A stretch of 64,000 bases of DNA from Gracilaria domingensis (Eukaryota; Rhodophyta; Florideophyceae; Gracilariales; Gracilariaceae). This document shows, in pieces, positions 31,078 through 40,828 of the stretch. A program made the translations under genes and the position numbers. Below the pieces are notes generated by a model that saw nothing but the letters and a program-made list of their open reading frames with translations, did not search any database and was not told the origin of the DNA. The first letter of the stretch is position 1. Every line of letters starts with the position of its first letter. The stretch spans positions 62,001-126,000 of the forward strand of contig VCMS01000125.1 in assembly GCA_022539475.1 (NCBI GenBank), written 5' to 3'.

Positions 31078-31530
31078 TCACCACAGGTCCGTGTCGAACA
31101 GCAGCGAGCCGTGCAGCGCGTGCAAGCGCGGCGCGTCGCGCGCCTGCTCGCGCTCGTACTGCTGCTGCTGCTGCTGCGCCTGCTGCTGCTGCTGCTGCTG
31201 CTGCTCCTCCTCCTCGTCGTCGTCGCTGCGCTCCGACTCGAGCTCCTCGTCGTGCGCGCGCTGCACCTCGAAAAAGCGCACCATGTCGGTGGCGGCAAAC
31301 TCAATGCTGGGCGTGCGCGAGCGCGCGGGCGGCGCGGCGGGCGCGCCGCGCAGCGGCTCGCGCAGCAGCATGTGCAGCCGCTGCTGCACCGAGCACGACG
31401 AGCGGTTGAGCACCGTGTTTGCCCACGTCTCGTCGTCGCACACCTCGCGGCTGGCCAGCCGCATCTCGCACGCCGCGGCGGCGGCGGCGGCGGCGCCGTC
31501 GTCGTCGGCGAGCGACCACACGGAGCCCAT
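31078..31530 (-). CDS. Small acidic polyQ protein with N-myristoylation-type start
   Basis: 150 residues, family not recognised. It begins MGSVWS, matching the MGxxxS consensus for N-myristoylation, followed by poly-Ala. A middle section contains VQQRLHMLLREPL and TPSIEFAATDMVRFFEVQRAH, which looks like a short folded or helical segment. Then an acidic run (about EDDDEEEE) merges into two polyQ tracts (encoded at 31152-31206). The C-terminus HALHGSLLFDTDLW ends in aromatic/acidic residues. Codon use matches its neighbours, and the start sits under a C-rich leader (31550-31690), supporting expression. Function unknown; membrane-anchored adaptor is a guess. Confidence 0.5.
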   Translation of the reverse strand: MGSVWSLADDDGAAAAAAAACEMRLASREVCDDETWANTVLNRSSCSVQQRLHMLLREPLRGAPAAPPARSRTPSIEFAATDMVRFFEVQRAHDEELESERSDDDEEEEQQQQQQQQAQQQQQQYEREQARDAPRLHALHGSLLFDTDLW

Positions 31531-32564
31531 GGGTCGCGGCGGGCGGCGGCGGCGGGTCTCCTCTCTCTCTCTCTCTCCCTGTCTCGCGTGCGCGCCGGAA
31601 GGAAGCGGCGGCGGCGGGGGGAGGGGGGGGGGCGTGCGGGCGGCGCGGGGGGGGGGGGGGGGGTGGAGGGGAGAGGGGGTGGGGGGAGGCGGCGGCAGTA
31701 CTGGCGGCGGGTGCGGAAGGAACAAGAACAAGACGTGAGCGCGGCGGGCAGCCGCCCTTGTATAGCGGCGGGCGCGGCGGGGCGCGCGCCGTTTACAGGC
31801 GCGGCTTGGCGTGTGTAAGCAACGGCAGCTTGTTGCCACATTGTTTGTCAGCCGCCTGCGCCGGCGCCCGCGCGCGGCGCGCCGTCTTGCGCGCCGCGTG
31901 CTGTAAACGGCGCGCTTGGCGTGCTTGGCGAAAAGCTTGGCGCGCTCGCGCGAGCGCGCGGCCACGGCGTGCGACGCGCGCCGCTGGTGGCTGTGCGTGG
32001 CCCGCGCGCGGGGCCGCCATTCAGCGCCGGCGGCACGGGGGGGGGGCGCCGTGAGCTGCGACGTTTGAACGGCGGCGCCGCGCTGAGGTCAGCGCTGCTG
32101 CTGCTGCGCGCAGATTGAGGCTTTTGGGCACCTAGGATATCACGCGCCGCAGGCATCGGCTGCCGCTTGCAAGCGCGCGCAGCGCGTGCAGGCGTGCAGC
32201 GCGTGCAGGCGTGCGCGGCTGACGGCGCGTGCTGACAGCCGCCACGCACGGCGCCTGCTCGGCGGCGCTTCAAAACTACAGTAGCTTCAAGAATGCACGT
32301 GCGCGCGCCGCCTCCACGTGCGCCACGCGCACAGCGCGCACAGCGCGCACAGCGCGCGTTGGACAGCCGCACGCCAAAGCGCGCGCGCGCACGCGCGCAA
32401 GCTCGCCCCCCCCCTTCTGCAACAAGCCGCGCGTTTTTACGAGAGCGCTCTCTAACACGATACGTCGCACGCACCAGCAAAACGCATCATCAGTGCCGCT
32501 CGCAGCAGCTCTGCGAGTGCGAGCACACAGCGCGCGCCTCTAGGCCACAGGCTGTGGCGCACAG
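31531..32564. other. GC-rich intergenic region
   Basis: Contains G-homopolymer runs (31616-31690), a CT run (31560-31575) and CG-rich palindromic DNA. No gene recognised; long ORFs here reflect stop-codon poverty. Confidence 0.5.
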
Positions 32565-33123
32565 CTAGAAGCCCACCTTGAGCAGCTCAATGTCAAAGTA
32601 CAGCGTCGAGTTGGGCGGGATCGCGCCGCCCGCGCCGCGCGCGCCGTACCCCAGCTCGGACGGGATCACCAGCCGGCGCCGCCCGCCCACCTTCATGCCC
32701 GTCACGCCCTGGTCCCAGCCCTTGATCACCGACCCCGTATCATACCTATACCTGCCCACAAGCACCAAAACAAAACAAAACAAAAAACACATACAACTGC
32801 GTCAGCGATCGTCGTCGTCGTCGGCGTCGCCCGCAAGCAACACGCGCGCACTTACTGGAACGGACGGCCGCGCTGGCGGGAGCTATCCACCACCCGCGCG
32901 CTGTCAAACCCGCCCAGCGTCAGCGTGTAGTGCACGTGCACCATGTCGCCCGACTTGAAGCCGGCGCCCGTGCCCACCACCACGTCCTCGCGCTGCACCT
33001 CGGCGCCCGCCGCCGCCATCGTCACGCGCCAAGCCGCGCACAGCCCCGCCGTCGATCGCACCAGCAACGCGCGCCGACTCACAGAGCGCCGCGCCTGCCG
33101 CTGCTGCTGCGTTGCGCCGCCGC

Positions 33124-33169
<46 letters not shown>

Positions 33170-33259
33170 GCACGACGCCGATCGTGCCGCTACGGATGCT
33201 GCTGCTGCTGCTGCTGCTGCTGGCGAGGCGGGCGACGCGCTGGGTGCTACGAACGCCAT
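32565..33259 (-). CDS. FKBP-type peptidyl-prolyl isomerase, plastid (thylakoid lumen) type, one intron
   Basis: Exons 33259-32856 and 32751-32565, 104-nt intron (GTAAGT...GGCAG), 196 residues. Splicing joins RGRPFQ to [15 protein letters not shown], restoring the FKBP core. Further FKBP marks are [28 protein letters not shown] and [14 protein letters not shown]. The N-terminus looks like a two-part plastid presequence: [10 protein letters not shown] (Phe3, acid-free), poly-Ala and poly-Ser, then [17 protein letters not shown] with a twin Arg, a short hydrophobic stretch and TMAAAGA as a plausible lumenal cleavage site. Lumenal FKBPs help assemble photosystem proteins. The hydrophobic stretch is short, so stromal location remains possible. 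Confidence 0.85.
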
Positions 33260-33592
33260 CTTTCGGCCCGATCGCGCAGCTTGCGCGCGCCGTCGTACGT
33301 GCTTTTTATACCCGTGGAAAAGGGTGTCGCTTGCGTCAGCGCCTCGGCTCTCGATATCTCGCAAATCTCAGCAAATGATCTCCTTCTGTAATGCTGTACG
33401 TTCACCAACCCTCGTCAGTCGCCTTCGTTATCCGCCTCGTCCTGTACAAACATAAAAAGTTACAAACGTAAACACATAAAGAAAAAAAACCTACAACTCG
33501 ACCCGACTGCTAGCTAGCCCACTTTGTGTGTGTCGACCACGTCGACGCTCGCGATTACCACACGCCGCACCAAGCAGCCGCTGCTATTGCTT

Positions 33593-35707
33593 CTACCAGT
33601 ACCGAAAACGTCTACGCTCCAGCGAAATGCCGTACCGCTCTACACGATCACTCTCTTCTAGCTCCAACGCGAGCAGCTCCTTCTCCATGTCCTGTTCGTC
33701 CACCGCGCCACAGGGCAGCCGGTACTGCGCACCGCCTCTTGCCGCCGCGCTCTCGTTGTCGCCGCCGCTCGTGCGCATCGCATCGCTGACGGCACGTGTT
33801 TCGTGGCTGCTGGCGTGTGTTTCGCCGTGTTGCGCTGCCTGATGACTATTCACGCCGGCTGACAGCTTGTTGTCGCGGCTGCTGTTGCGCAACTTGTCCG
33901 CCATTTCGCTGTGGTGGCAGCTGTCACTGCTCCCGTATGGGGAGCAAATGGCATTGTCTGACGTGTCGTTGATGTTGTTGTTGTTGTCGCCGTCGTTGTC
34001 GTCGGTGCTGCTGCTGCTGCTGCTGCTGGTAGTGGCGGTGTCCCACAAGCTGTCCGCACTGCTGTGGCTGCGCGATCGCCTCAGCAGCTCAGCGGCACGT
34101 TTGTCCGCGACGCTGCTCAGCGCCATCAAAGCGCTATCACTCGCTCTTGTATTACGCTCGTCACGCCACTTGTCCGCCGTGGTATGCGCAGATGGCTGCG
34201 TAACCTGCGACGCGAGCTCGCCCATCTCGTCGCGTATGCTGTGCAGCTCTTCCGGCGACAGGCGCATCGACTGCACCGGTTGGATCGTGTGTGCAGGCGG
34301 CGGCGAAAGCTCGGACGCGAGCTCGCTCATCTCGTCGCGGATGCTGTGCAGCTCTTCCGGCGACAAGCGCATCGACTGCACCGGTTGGATCGTGTGTGCA
34401 GACGGCTGCGAAACTTGGGACGCGAGCTCGCTCATCTCGTCGCGTATGCTGTGCAGCTCTTCCGGCGACAAGCGCATCGACCGCACCGGTTGGATGGTCG
34501 CAAGCGCAGCGTGCACGCCGAGCTGCTGCTGCTGCTGCTGCTGCTGCCGAGGAGGCGCACACGACTGGCGATCGCGCTCATTCCAGTGCTCCTGCACCTG
34601 AACGGCGCCAAACTCGGAGAGATCGTCCAGGCCGGCGGCGGGCGCGGCGCGCTCGCGCGGCAGGCGCTCGTACATGCGGCGCAGCTCGGCGCACACGTCG
34701 TGCGCGGCGGGGCGCAGCCGCGCGTCGTGGTGCCAGCAGCGCTCCACCAGGCGCACGTAGCCGGGCGGCAGCCGCGCGTGCGGCGGCCACGGCGGGCGGC
34801 GGCGCAGCTTGGCCACCAGGTGCAGCAGCTGCAGCGGCTGGAGGCGCGGCCACGGCGGCTGCAGCGTGGCCAGCTCCCACAGCACCACGCCCAGCGCGTA
34901 GACGTCGGCGGCCTTGGGCGCAAACGCGTCGCGCGCCGGCAGCCCGTCGAACGCCTCCGGCGCCAGGTACGCGTACGTGCCCGCCGGCGGCGCGCGCGGC
35001 TGCTCGCGGCGCGGCGGCGGCGGCGGCGGCGGCGGCGACGACTCGCGCGGGCGCAGGTGGCGCGACAGCCCAAAGTCGCACAGCTTTGCGCGCGCGGTGG
35101 GGGCGAAGGAGGCGGTGGCGGTGGCGGTGGCGGTGGCGGTGGCGGCGCACGGCTTCTCGGACAGCAGCACGTTCATGCTCTTGAGGTCGCCGAACGAGAA
35201 GTGGCTGGCGTGCAGGTACGCCAGCGCGTGCGCGACGTGCTGCGCCACGCGCAGCAGCGACTCGTGGCGCAGCGCGCGCGCGCCGGCGGCGCGCAGCTCG
35301 GCCAGCGCGTCGAACAGGCTGCCGCCGCGCATGAGCTCCGTGACGAGCAGCAGCTCGTCGGCGTCGGCGGCGGGCGCGCGGCGCGACACCAGCGCGAAGA
35401 ACTGCACGATGCACGGGTGGCGCAGGCGCTGGTAGCGCGCCAGCTCGCGGCGCAGGTGCTGCAGCGCCGCGCTGGGCGGCTCGGTGAGCGCGCAGCGCTT
35501 GACGGCCACCGCGCAGCCGCAGAAGGTGCCCAGCTGCACGGTGCCGAACGAGCCGCGCCCCAGCGTGGTGCGCGTGAGGCGGATCTGCGACGCGTGCACG
35601 CCCGGCGTGCAGCGCGGCGCGCGCGCGCGGCGCGGCGCGCGCGCGCGGCGCGGCGTGCGGCGCGGCGACGGCGGGGGGGAGTCGGCGCGCGGCGGCGGCG
35701 GCGGCAT
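33593..35707 (-). CDS. TKL-type protein kinase with three 35-residue repeats
   Basis: 704 residues. The kinase domain spans about residues 40-330: GRGSFGTV (P-loop), VAVKRC (lysine), a catalytic loop FGDLKSMNVLL, CDFGLSR, and a GTYAYLAPEAF activation-segment end. The His-Arg of HRD is Phe-Gly here; the catalytic Asp and Asn remain, so it is a non-RD kinase that may still be active. TKL assignment rests on DLKSxNVLL and the C-lobe PPWP...RCWHHDARLRPAAHDV. Residues about 404-508 are three near-identical repeats with SMRLSPEELHSIRDEM. The tail is Ser/Asp/Asn-rich. Low-complexity inserts interrupt the kinase between strand and activation loop. The start at 35707 (MPPPPPRADS) follows a pyrimidine leader. 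Confidence 0.8.
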   Translation of the reverse strand: MPPPPPRADSPPPSPRRTPRRARAPRRARAPRCTPGVHASQIRLTRTTLGRGSFGTVQLGTFCGCAVAVKRCALTEPPSAALQHLRRELARYQRLRHPCIVQFFALVSRRAPAADADELLLVTELMRGGSLFDALAELRAAGARALRHESLLRVAQHVAHALAYLHASHFSFGDLKSMNVLLSEKPCAATATATATATASFAPTARAKLCDFGLSRHLRPRESSPPPPPPPPRREQPRAPPAGTYAYLAPEAFDGLPARDAFAPKAADVYALGVVLWELATLQPPWPRLQPLQLLHLVAKLRRRPPWPPHARLPPGYVRLVERCWHHDARLRPAAHDVCAELRRMYERLPRERAAPAAGLDDLSEFGAVQVQEHWNERDRQSCAPPRQQQQQQQQLGVHAALATIQPVRSMRLSPEELHSIRDEMSELASQVSQPSAHTIQPVQSMRLSPEELHSIRDEMSELASELSPPPAHTIQPVQSMRLSPEELHSIRDEMGELASQVTQPSAHTTADKWRDERNTRASDSALMALSSVADKRAAELLRRSRSHSSADSLWDTATTSSSSSSSTDDNDGDNNNNINDTSDNAICSPYGSSDSCHHSEMADKLRNSSRDNKLSAGVNSHQAAQHGETHASSHETRAVSDAMRTSGGDNESAAARGGAQYRLPCGAVDEQDMEKELLALELEESDRVERYGISLERRRFRYW
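34184..34498 (-). repeat. Three in-frame 105-bp tandem repeats in the kinase gene
   Basis: Each unit encodes about 35 residues (TIQPV.SMRLSPEELHSI plus RDEM.ELAS). Differences between units are few and mostly third-position, indicating recent expansion or homogenisation. Confidence 0.9.
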
Positions 35708-36033
35708 GTTCCGGGTTTCGGGAGCGGCGGGCGCGCGCAGGGTGGGGGGGGGAAGGAGGTTCGTTGGTGGACGGAGGAGAGGAGCGACGACGCGCAGCGA
35801 TGCAGCCGTGACGCGCGTGCGAGCCGTCGCTGACAGCCGGCGGCGGCGCGCGCCGCTTTGAGGTGCGCGCGCGCCAATGGGCGCGCGCCGCGGCGCGCGC
35901 AGCAGCGCCGACGCGCGGCCGCGCATGGCTGGCGCGTCACGCGCGCGCCCTTTCTGCCAGCGCCGCTCCCCGCCGCGCCGCCCAACGCAAGCCGCGCTGC
36001 GCCCCTCCGCCAGCGCGCGCGCGCGCGCCCACC

Positions 36034-36078
<45 letters not shown>

Positions 36079-36443
36079 TGGTGCGCGGGCGGCGCGCGCC
36101 GCGGCGGCGATCACGGCGCAGCCGTGGCGCAGCCGTGGCGCAGCCGTGGCGCAGCCGTGGCGGTGCGTGTGCGCCAAAACGGCCGCGCGCCCCAAAGCTA
36201 ACGTGACGCGCACAGCAAGGACGCGCGCCTGCGCCGCGCTTTTCGGCGCGCCCGCGCCGCAGTCGCATATAATATCTCCGCCCGCGCGCGCGCGCGCCGG
36301 GAGAGCGCGCCGCCCGCCCTTCGCGCCGTCCGCCGCCGCGCCCGGTGGCGCACCCCCCCCCTCCCCCCCCCCTACCAGCCCCCCTAGCCCCCCACCAGCC
36401 CCCCTAGCCCCAGCCCCAGACCCCACCCCCTCCCCCGCGCACC
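35708..36443. promoter_or_regulatory. Bidirectional GC-island promoter (kinase / APRT)
   Basis: Divergent spacer. It holds a (CCG)n run (36036-36076), four copies of an 11-bp CGCAGCCGTGG repeat (36116-36160), and a C-homopolymer-rich leader (36352-36443) that runs into the APRT start. G-runs at 35743-35757 are the matching pyrimidine leader for the kinase. Confidence 0.5.
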
Positions 36444-37196
36444 ATGTCGTCGTCGGCGCCGCCGCCGCCCGTCCCGCCGCCGCTGGACGCGTCCGCGCCG
36501 CCGCCCGAGGCGTTCAGCGACACGGAGGAGAACGGGTCGCCGTCGCGGTCGCCGCCGCCGCCGGCCTTCCCGCCGCCGCCGCTGCCGCACCTGGGCTCGC
36601 TGGGCGTGCACGAGCCGTACGTGCGCTCGTTCGTGCAGCGCACGCCCGACTGGCCGCGCGCCGGCGTCACCTTCCTGGACGTGAGCGCGCTGCTGGCGGA
36701 CGCGCGCGCGCTGCGCCACTGCGTGGACAGCCTGGCGGAGCGCTACGGCGGCGGCCACCTCACGCACGTGGCCGGCATTGACGCGCGCGGCTTCACGCTG
36801 GGCTGCGCGCTGGCGTACAAGCTGGGCTGCGGCTTCATCATGGTGCGCAAGGCGGGCAAGCTGCCGCCGGGCGACGCCGACGGCGCGTGCGCGCTGCTGT
36901 CCGAGCCGTACGAGATGGAGTACGGCGCCGCGCAGCTGCAGGTGCCGCCCGATCTGTTCGAGTCCTCCAGCGTCGCGCCGCGCGTGCTGCTGCTGGACGA
37001 CCTGCTCGCCACGGGCGCCACCGCGCGCGCCGCGTGCAACCTGCTGCGCTCGGCGGACGCCACCATTGTCGAGGTTGCCGTGCTCATTGAGCTGTGCTCC
37101 GCCAAGCTGTGCGGCCGGAGACGGCTCAAGGAAGAGGGCTACATCGACCTGCATTCGCTGCTGTGCTTTTCGGAAGACGGCTCTCCGTGCGTGTGA
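36444..37196 (+). CDS. APRT: Adenine phosphoribosyltransferase
   Basis: Purine salvage: adenine + PRPP to AMP + pyrophosphate. 250 residues, longer than the usual 180 owing to a Pro/Ser-rich N-terminal extension of about 60 residues. Core motifs: FVQRTPDWPRAGVTFLDVS at the domain start, HVAGIDARGFTLGCALAYKL, the flexible loop MVRKAGKLPP, the PRPP-binding signature VLLLDDLLATGATARAA (about residues 180-196), and a C-terminal IELCSAKLCGRRRL. All catalytic elements are present. The start at 36444 follows the C-tract directly; the Pro-rich extension lacks targeting features, so a cytosolic enzyme is most likely. The extension may be disordered. Confidence 0.92.
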   Translation: MSSSAPPPPVPPPLDASAPPPEAFSDTEENGSPSRSPPPPAFPPPPLPHLGSLGVHEPYVRSFVQRTPDWPRAGVTFLDVSALLADARALRHCVDSLAERYGGGHLTHVAGIDARGFTLGCALAYKLGCGFIMVRKAGKLPPGDADGACALLSEPYEMEYGAAQLQVPPDLFESSSVAPRVLLLDDLLATGATARAACNLLRSADATIVEVAVLIELCSAKLCGRRRLKEEGYIDLHSLLCFSEDGSPCV

Positions 37197-38618
37197 ACCA
37201 CACGCTCTTCTCTCTCTCTCTTTCTCTCTCAGCCTGTCTTTGTTTTGCCAGGCGCCATCATCGCGTACTGCCTTGTATCCTTCAAGTGTGCACGCCTGCT
37301 TATTGCCCTCCACTTGCGTGCTCTTTTGGTTTTTGGGTTTTGGTTTTTGGTCTGCCCCGCGAGAGAGAGCGAGAGAGAGCGAGAGAGAGGCGACGTCGCT
37401 TCTTTCAAAACCTCCCACGAAACTGGCCGCCGTGTTTCGGCCGCTTTGCGCGCGCGCCTGTTTTCCTGTTTCTGCCTGCACGTTGCTGCAATCGAAGCGA
37501 GAGCGTCAACGCCTTGTACCACGTGAATTTGGCGCCGCAAGTTCCCCCGATTCGGCTCTCATCAACGGCAGAGTTGCATCCATCCATTTTTTTTTGCATG
37601 TCACGTCGTTTGTTTCATGGCACGCCTAGATTACGTCATATCCGTGGTACCGTCGTACATACTCTTGTATCTGCTCTCAATACACAAGCGTGACAGTGAA
37701 ACCAAACATAAAAAGCCACGCAGTCAGTCGCGCACATGTCTTGTGCTGGCCAACTGTTTGTTCTCTCAAAAACGTTTTAGTAGCGCTCTCATGACGCACC
37801 ACCATTGTGCTGCGGAACGGCAGACATGTCGTTCGGGGCAGCGAACTGTATCAATGCGGCAGCTCACCGTTACGCACCAACACCTTCGCTTCAGTGCGTG
37901 TCTCGGCAACAAGGTGCCACTTACGACAAAGCACAGCGCAAATTAAATAGTTTTACGAATGATGATCTTCTTGAGCAATGACTAGTCCACCAGTTGCGCG
38001 CATATCAACGTCAAGTATCTCTTCAACGTACAGAGTCGGTACTACCGACGTACCGACGGCACACTGCACGCAACAGAACAATGTAAACATCTCTAATGAA
38101 CACTTTTGCCTTCACCAATGTGCGTCTGGGGATGAGCATGATGCTTGATCAATTGGATCATGATCCCTCGTAAGATCGATGCTCATGCAAAAGCCCACCC
38201 GTCTACGATCGCAGCAACGTCTCAAAACTCCACAGGCCGTGGCACTAGGCAACCTTAGCTTTTCGCCATATACCAATGGCTCATTGCTGGCCACTCACAT
38301 ACCTTCGTGATGCCATGATTCATTCGTTGAAAACAATCGCGCAATAAAATCTGGAGCGACTTCGAGCGGCACTTTCGTAACCTCACCTCCCGCGCCCCTG
38401 CTCCCGAGTTTATCTGTTCCATGCGCATTGCTACGGCAAAGCCAAGGAATAGTAGAGAGCTACCTTCGTACTTGCCTGGTGGTTATGTTGTTCCAGTTGC
38501 GCAGCCGCACATGAAAATTGGATGGTGCATGCAAGGTTCAGCAACCAATATGCGCACCATGGTGAAAGTGAAACGCTTCTCAATGGTTTCTTGTTCCAGA
38601 TCCAAAACTGCCCACGAG
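37197..38618. other. Intergenic / 3' UTR and promoter region
   Basis: Holds CT-rich and (GAGAGAGC)n microsatellite sequence (37208-37230, 37364-37391) in the APRT 3' flank. From about 37600 composition is ordinary, with no recognisable gene. The last 200 bp are in frame with the aminopeptidase. Confidence 0.5.
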
Positions 38619-40655
38619 ATGCTCGCATTCGCAGCGCTGGGTCCCTTTCGGACACCAAATACTTCATGCGTGGGAACTTCCCTGTTTGTTTCCAAAGCCG
38701 CAAGCCCCGGCATTGCGAGCATGTCGAGGGTTCGACGTCACACGCCGTACGTGCCCTTGCGAGCCATGGCCTCTCAGAGTGCACCCGCGGCTTCATCACC
38801 CCGTTTAGCCGCCTTGAGAGAAGAGCTTAAAAGGTGCAATGTTGAGGCAATGGTAATCCCAACAGTTGACCCGCATTTCAGTGAGTATGCGCCTTCGTCT
38901 TATGCTTACCGCAACTTCATTTCTGGTTTCACTGGATCAGCCGGTATAGCATTGGTTACTCTCGACGAAGCCTACCTTTGGACCGATGGAAGATATTTCC
39001 TACAGGCCGAAAAGCAGTTGGACGCCAACTGGAAACTGATGAAGGCTGGCCTACCGGAAACTCCAACAATAACGGAATTCATCGCGGAGAGCTTGCCGAA
39101 AGGCAGTCGGCTTGGAATAGATCCTTTTTTGCATTCCACGCAGTTCCTTGAAAAACTGCGAGAGGCCTCTGGCGACGATGAAGGCGTACAAGTTAGGTTT
39201 TTGGATTCTAATCCTGTCGAAACCGTTTGGGGAACTGATAGACCTCCGCTCCCGGAGGGAGAAGTGCGGGTTCACGACATCCAGTACGCTGGCAAATCCG
39301 TGAAAGAAAAGCTTGAGTCGTTACGAGAGTCAATGACGAAGAAGGAATGCTCTCACATGATTTTGTCAATGCTTGATGAGGTGTGTTGGTTGTACAATAT
39401 TCGAGGAAGCGATATTCCTCACAATCCTGTTGTTCTAGCGTACGCACTCATCAGCAAGGATACGTCAAAGATATACGTTGGCTCGTCCAAACTCGGTCCG
39501 AATGAAGTTGAGTTCTTGCGTTCAAGTGGCGTGGAAATACTTCCATATGAGAACGTGCTGCAAGACTTGCGTGATATCGCCCAAAAGCGAGAAAAAGTAT
39601 GGTTAGATCCAAGCTCCACATCCGTTGCTCTCAAGGAAGCGCTTGGAGAATTCACATTTGTCGAAGAAACGCCCGTGAGAATGGCAAAAGCGTGTAAGAA
39701 TGAAGCGGAACTGCGAGGAATGCAGGAAGCGCATATTCGTGACGGTGTGGCCCTTTCGTCCTTCCTTTGTTGGCTCGAGGACTTTGTGAACACGAACGGC
39801 GGTTCTATTTCAGAACTCGAGGCGGCCACAAAACTTAGAGAGTTTCGGGCAGAACAGCATGGATTCTTGGAGGAATCCTTCCCCACGATTGCTGGTTTTG
39901 GCGCTCATGGGGCTATTATCCACTATAACCCCTCTGAAGGCTCTCCCGCGCAAATTAGCAACAAAGAAGTGTTTCTGTTGGACTCGGGTGGCCAGTATGT
40001 AGACGGAACAACCGACGTTACCCGAACAATGCACCTTGGAGGGAATGCCTCCGACCATGAGAAAGAGTGTTTTACTCGAGTTTTGCAAGGTCATATCAGA
40101 ATTGACTCCGTGGTGTTCCCAGACGATACCACAGGGCTCATGTTGGATGCCCTGGCCCGGGTCTCTCTTTGGAACGTCGGATTAGACTACCGACATGGCA
40201 CTGGTCACGGGGTGGGAGCATGCTTGAATGTTCACGAGGGCCCTCACAGCATATCGCCTCGTCCAAACTCGAACGTAGCGGCGCTGAAAGAAGGAATGAT
40301 TGTGAGCAACGAACCTGGATATTACGAAGACGGAGAATTTGGTATTCGCATCGAGAATTTGCTTTACGTTGTGAAACGCGAGACTGCGCACAGGTTTGGA
40401 GGAAAGAACTATCTCGGTTTCGAAAGGCTGACCTATGTACCGTTAGATACGTCTATGATCAAGTGGGAGATTTTGTCACAAACTGAAGTTGAATGGATAA
40501 ACAACTATCATCAGGCTGTGTGGGAAAAGCTATCACCAAGAATGGTGGATGGGAAATACAAAGAATGGCTGTGGAAAAAGACGCGCGCCATGCATGGAGT
40601 GAAACACCCAACAGGCGTCACAAGAGAACCATGGAAAACCATAGCTTCGGCATAA
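38619..40655 (+). CDS. Xaa-Pro aminopeptidase (aminopeptidase P, M24B)
   Basis: Removes an N-terminal residue next to proline, using two metal ions. Two creatinase N-domains are followed by the M24 catalytic domain, with metal ligands in VFLLDSGGQYVDGTTDVTRT (two Asp), GTGHGVG (His), SNEPGYYEDGEFGIRIE (two Glu). 678 residues from 38619; the family's usual length is 620-710. The frame is open back to 38421, but those 66 codons look unconserved. From 38619 the N-terminus MLAFAALGPFR...SKAASP resembles a plastid transit peptide (Phe4), and a later ATG (38766, MASQSAP) would give a cytosolic form. Dual targeting is therefore possible. The convergent PLC gene ends 173 bp away. Confidence 0.88.
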   Translation: MLAFAALGPFRTPNTSCVGTSLFVSKAASPGIASMSRVRRHTPYVPLRAMASQSAPAASSPRLAALREELKRCNVEAMVIPTVDPHFSEYAPSSYAYRNFISGFTGSAGIALVTLDEAYLWTDGRYFLQAEKQLDANWKLMKAGLPETPTITEFIAESLPKGSRLGIDPFLHSTQFLEKLREASGDDEGVQVRFLDSNPVETVWGTDRPPLPEGEVRVHDIQYAGKSVKEKLESLRESMTKKECSHMILSMLDEVCWLYNIRGSDIPHNPVVLAYALISKDTSKIYVGSSKLGPNEVEFLRSSGVEILPYENVLQDLRDIAQKREKVWLDPSSTSVALKEALGEFTFVEETPVRMAKACKNEAELRGMQEAHIRDGVALSSFLCWLEDFVNTNGGSISELEAATKLREFRAEQHGFLEESFPTIAGFGAHGAIIHYNPSEGSPAQISNKEVFLLDSGGQYVDGTTDVTRTMHLGGNASDHEKECFTRVLQGHIRIDSVVFPDDTTGLMLDALARVSLWNVGLDYRHGTGHGVGACLNVHEGPHSISPRPNSNVAALKEGMIVSNEPGYYEDGEFGIRIENLLYVVKRETAHRFGGKNYLGFERLTYVPLDTSMIKWEILSQTEVEWINNYHQAVWEKLSPRMVDGKYKEWLWKKTRAMHGVKHPTGVTREPWKTIASA

Positions 40656-40828
40656 ACGTAGGTGCAGGCCATGGTTTTGGACGTCAGAGCCTCGAAGCCC
40701 CTCTAGAAGATGACGTCTTAGGGTGTCTCAGAGGACGTGAGAACACATTTTTGAGATCAGTCTCGACCGTGCTCTACTTTAAAGGGAAGTTGCTTGGATG
40801 AAGTTAGGCGTAACTGTCTACGAGGGAG

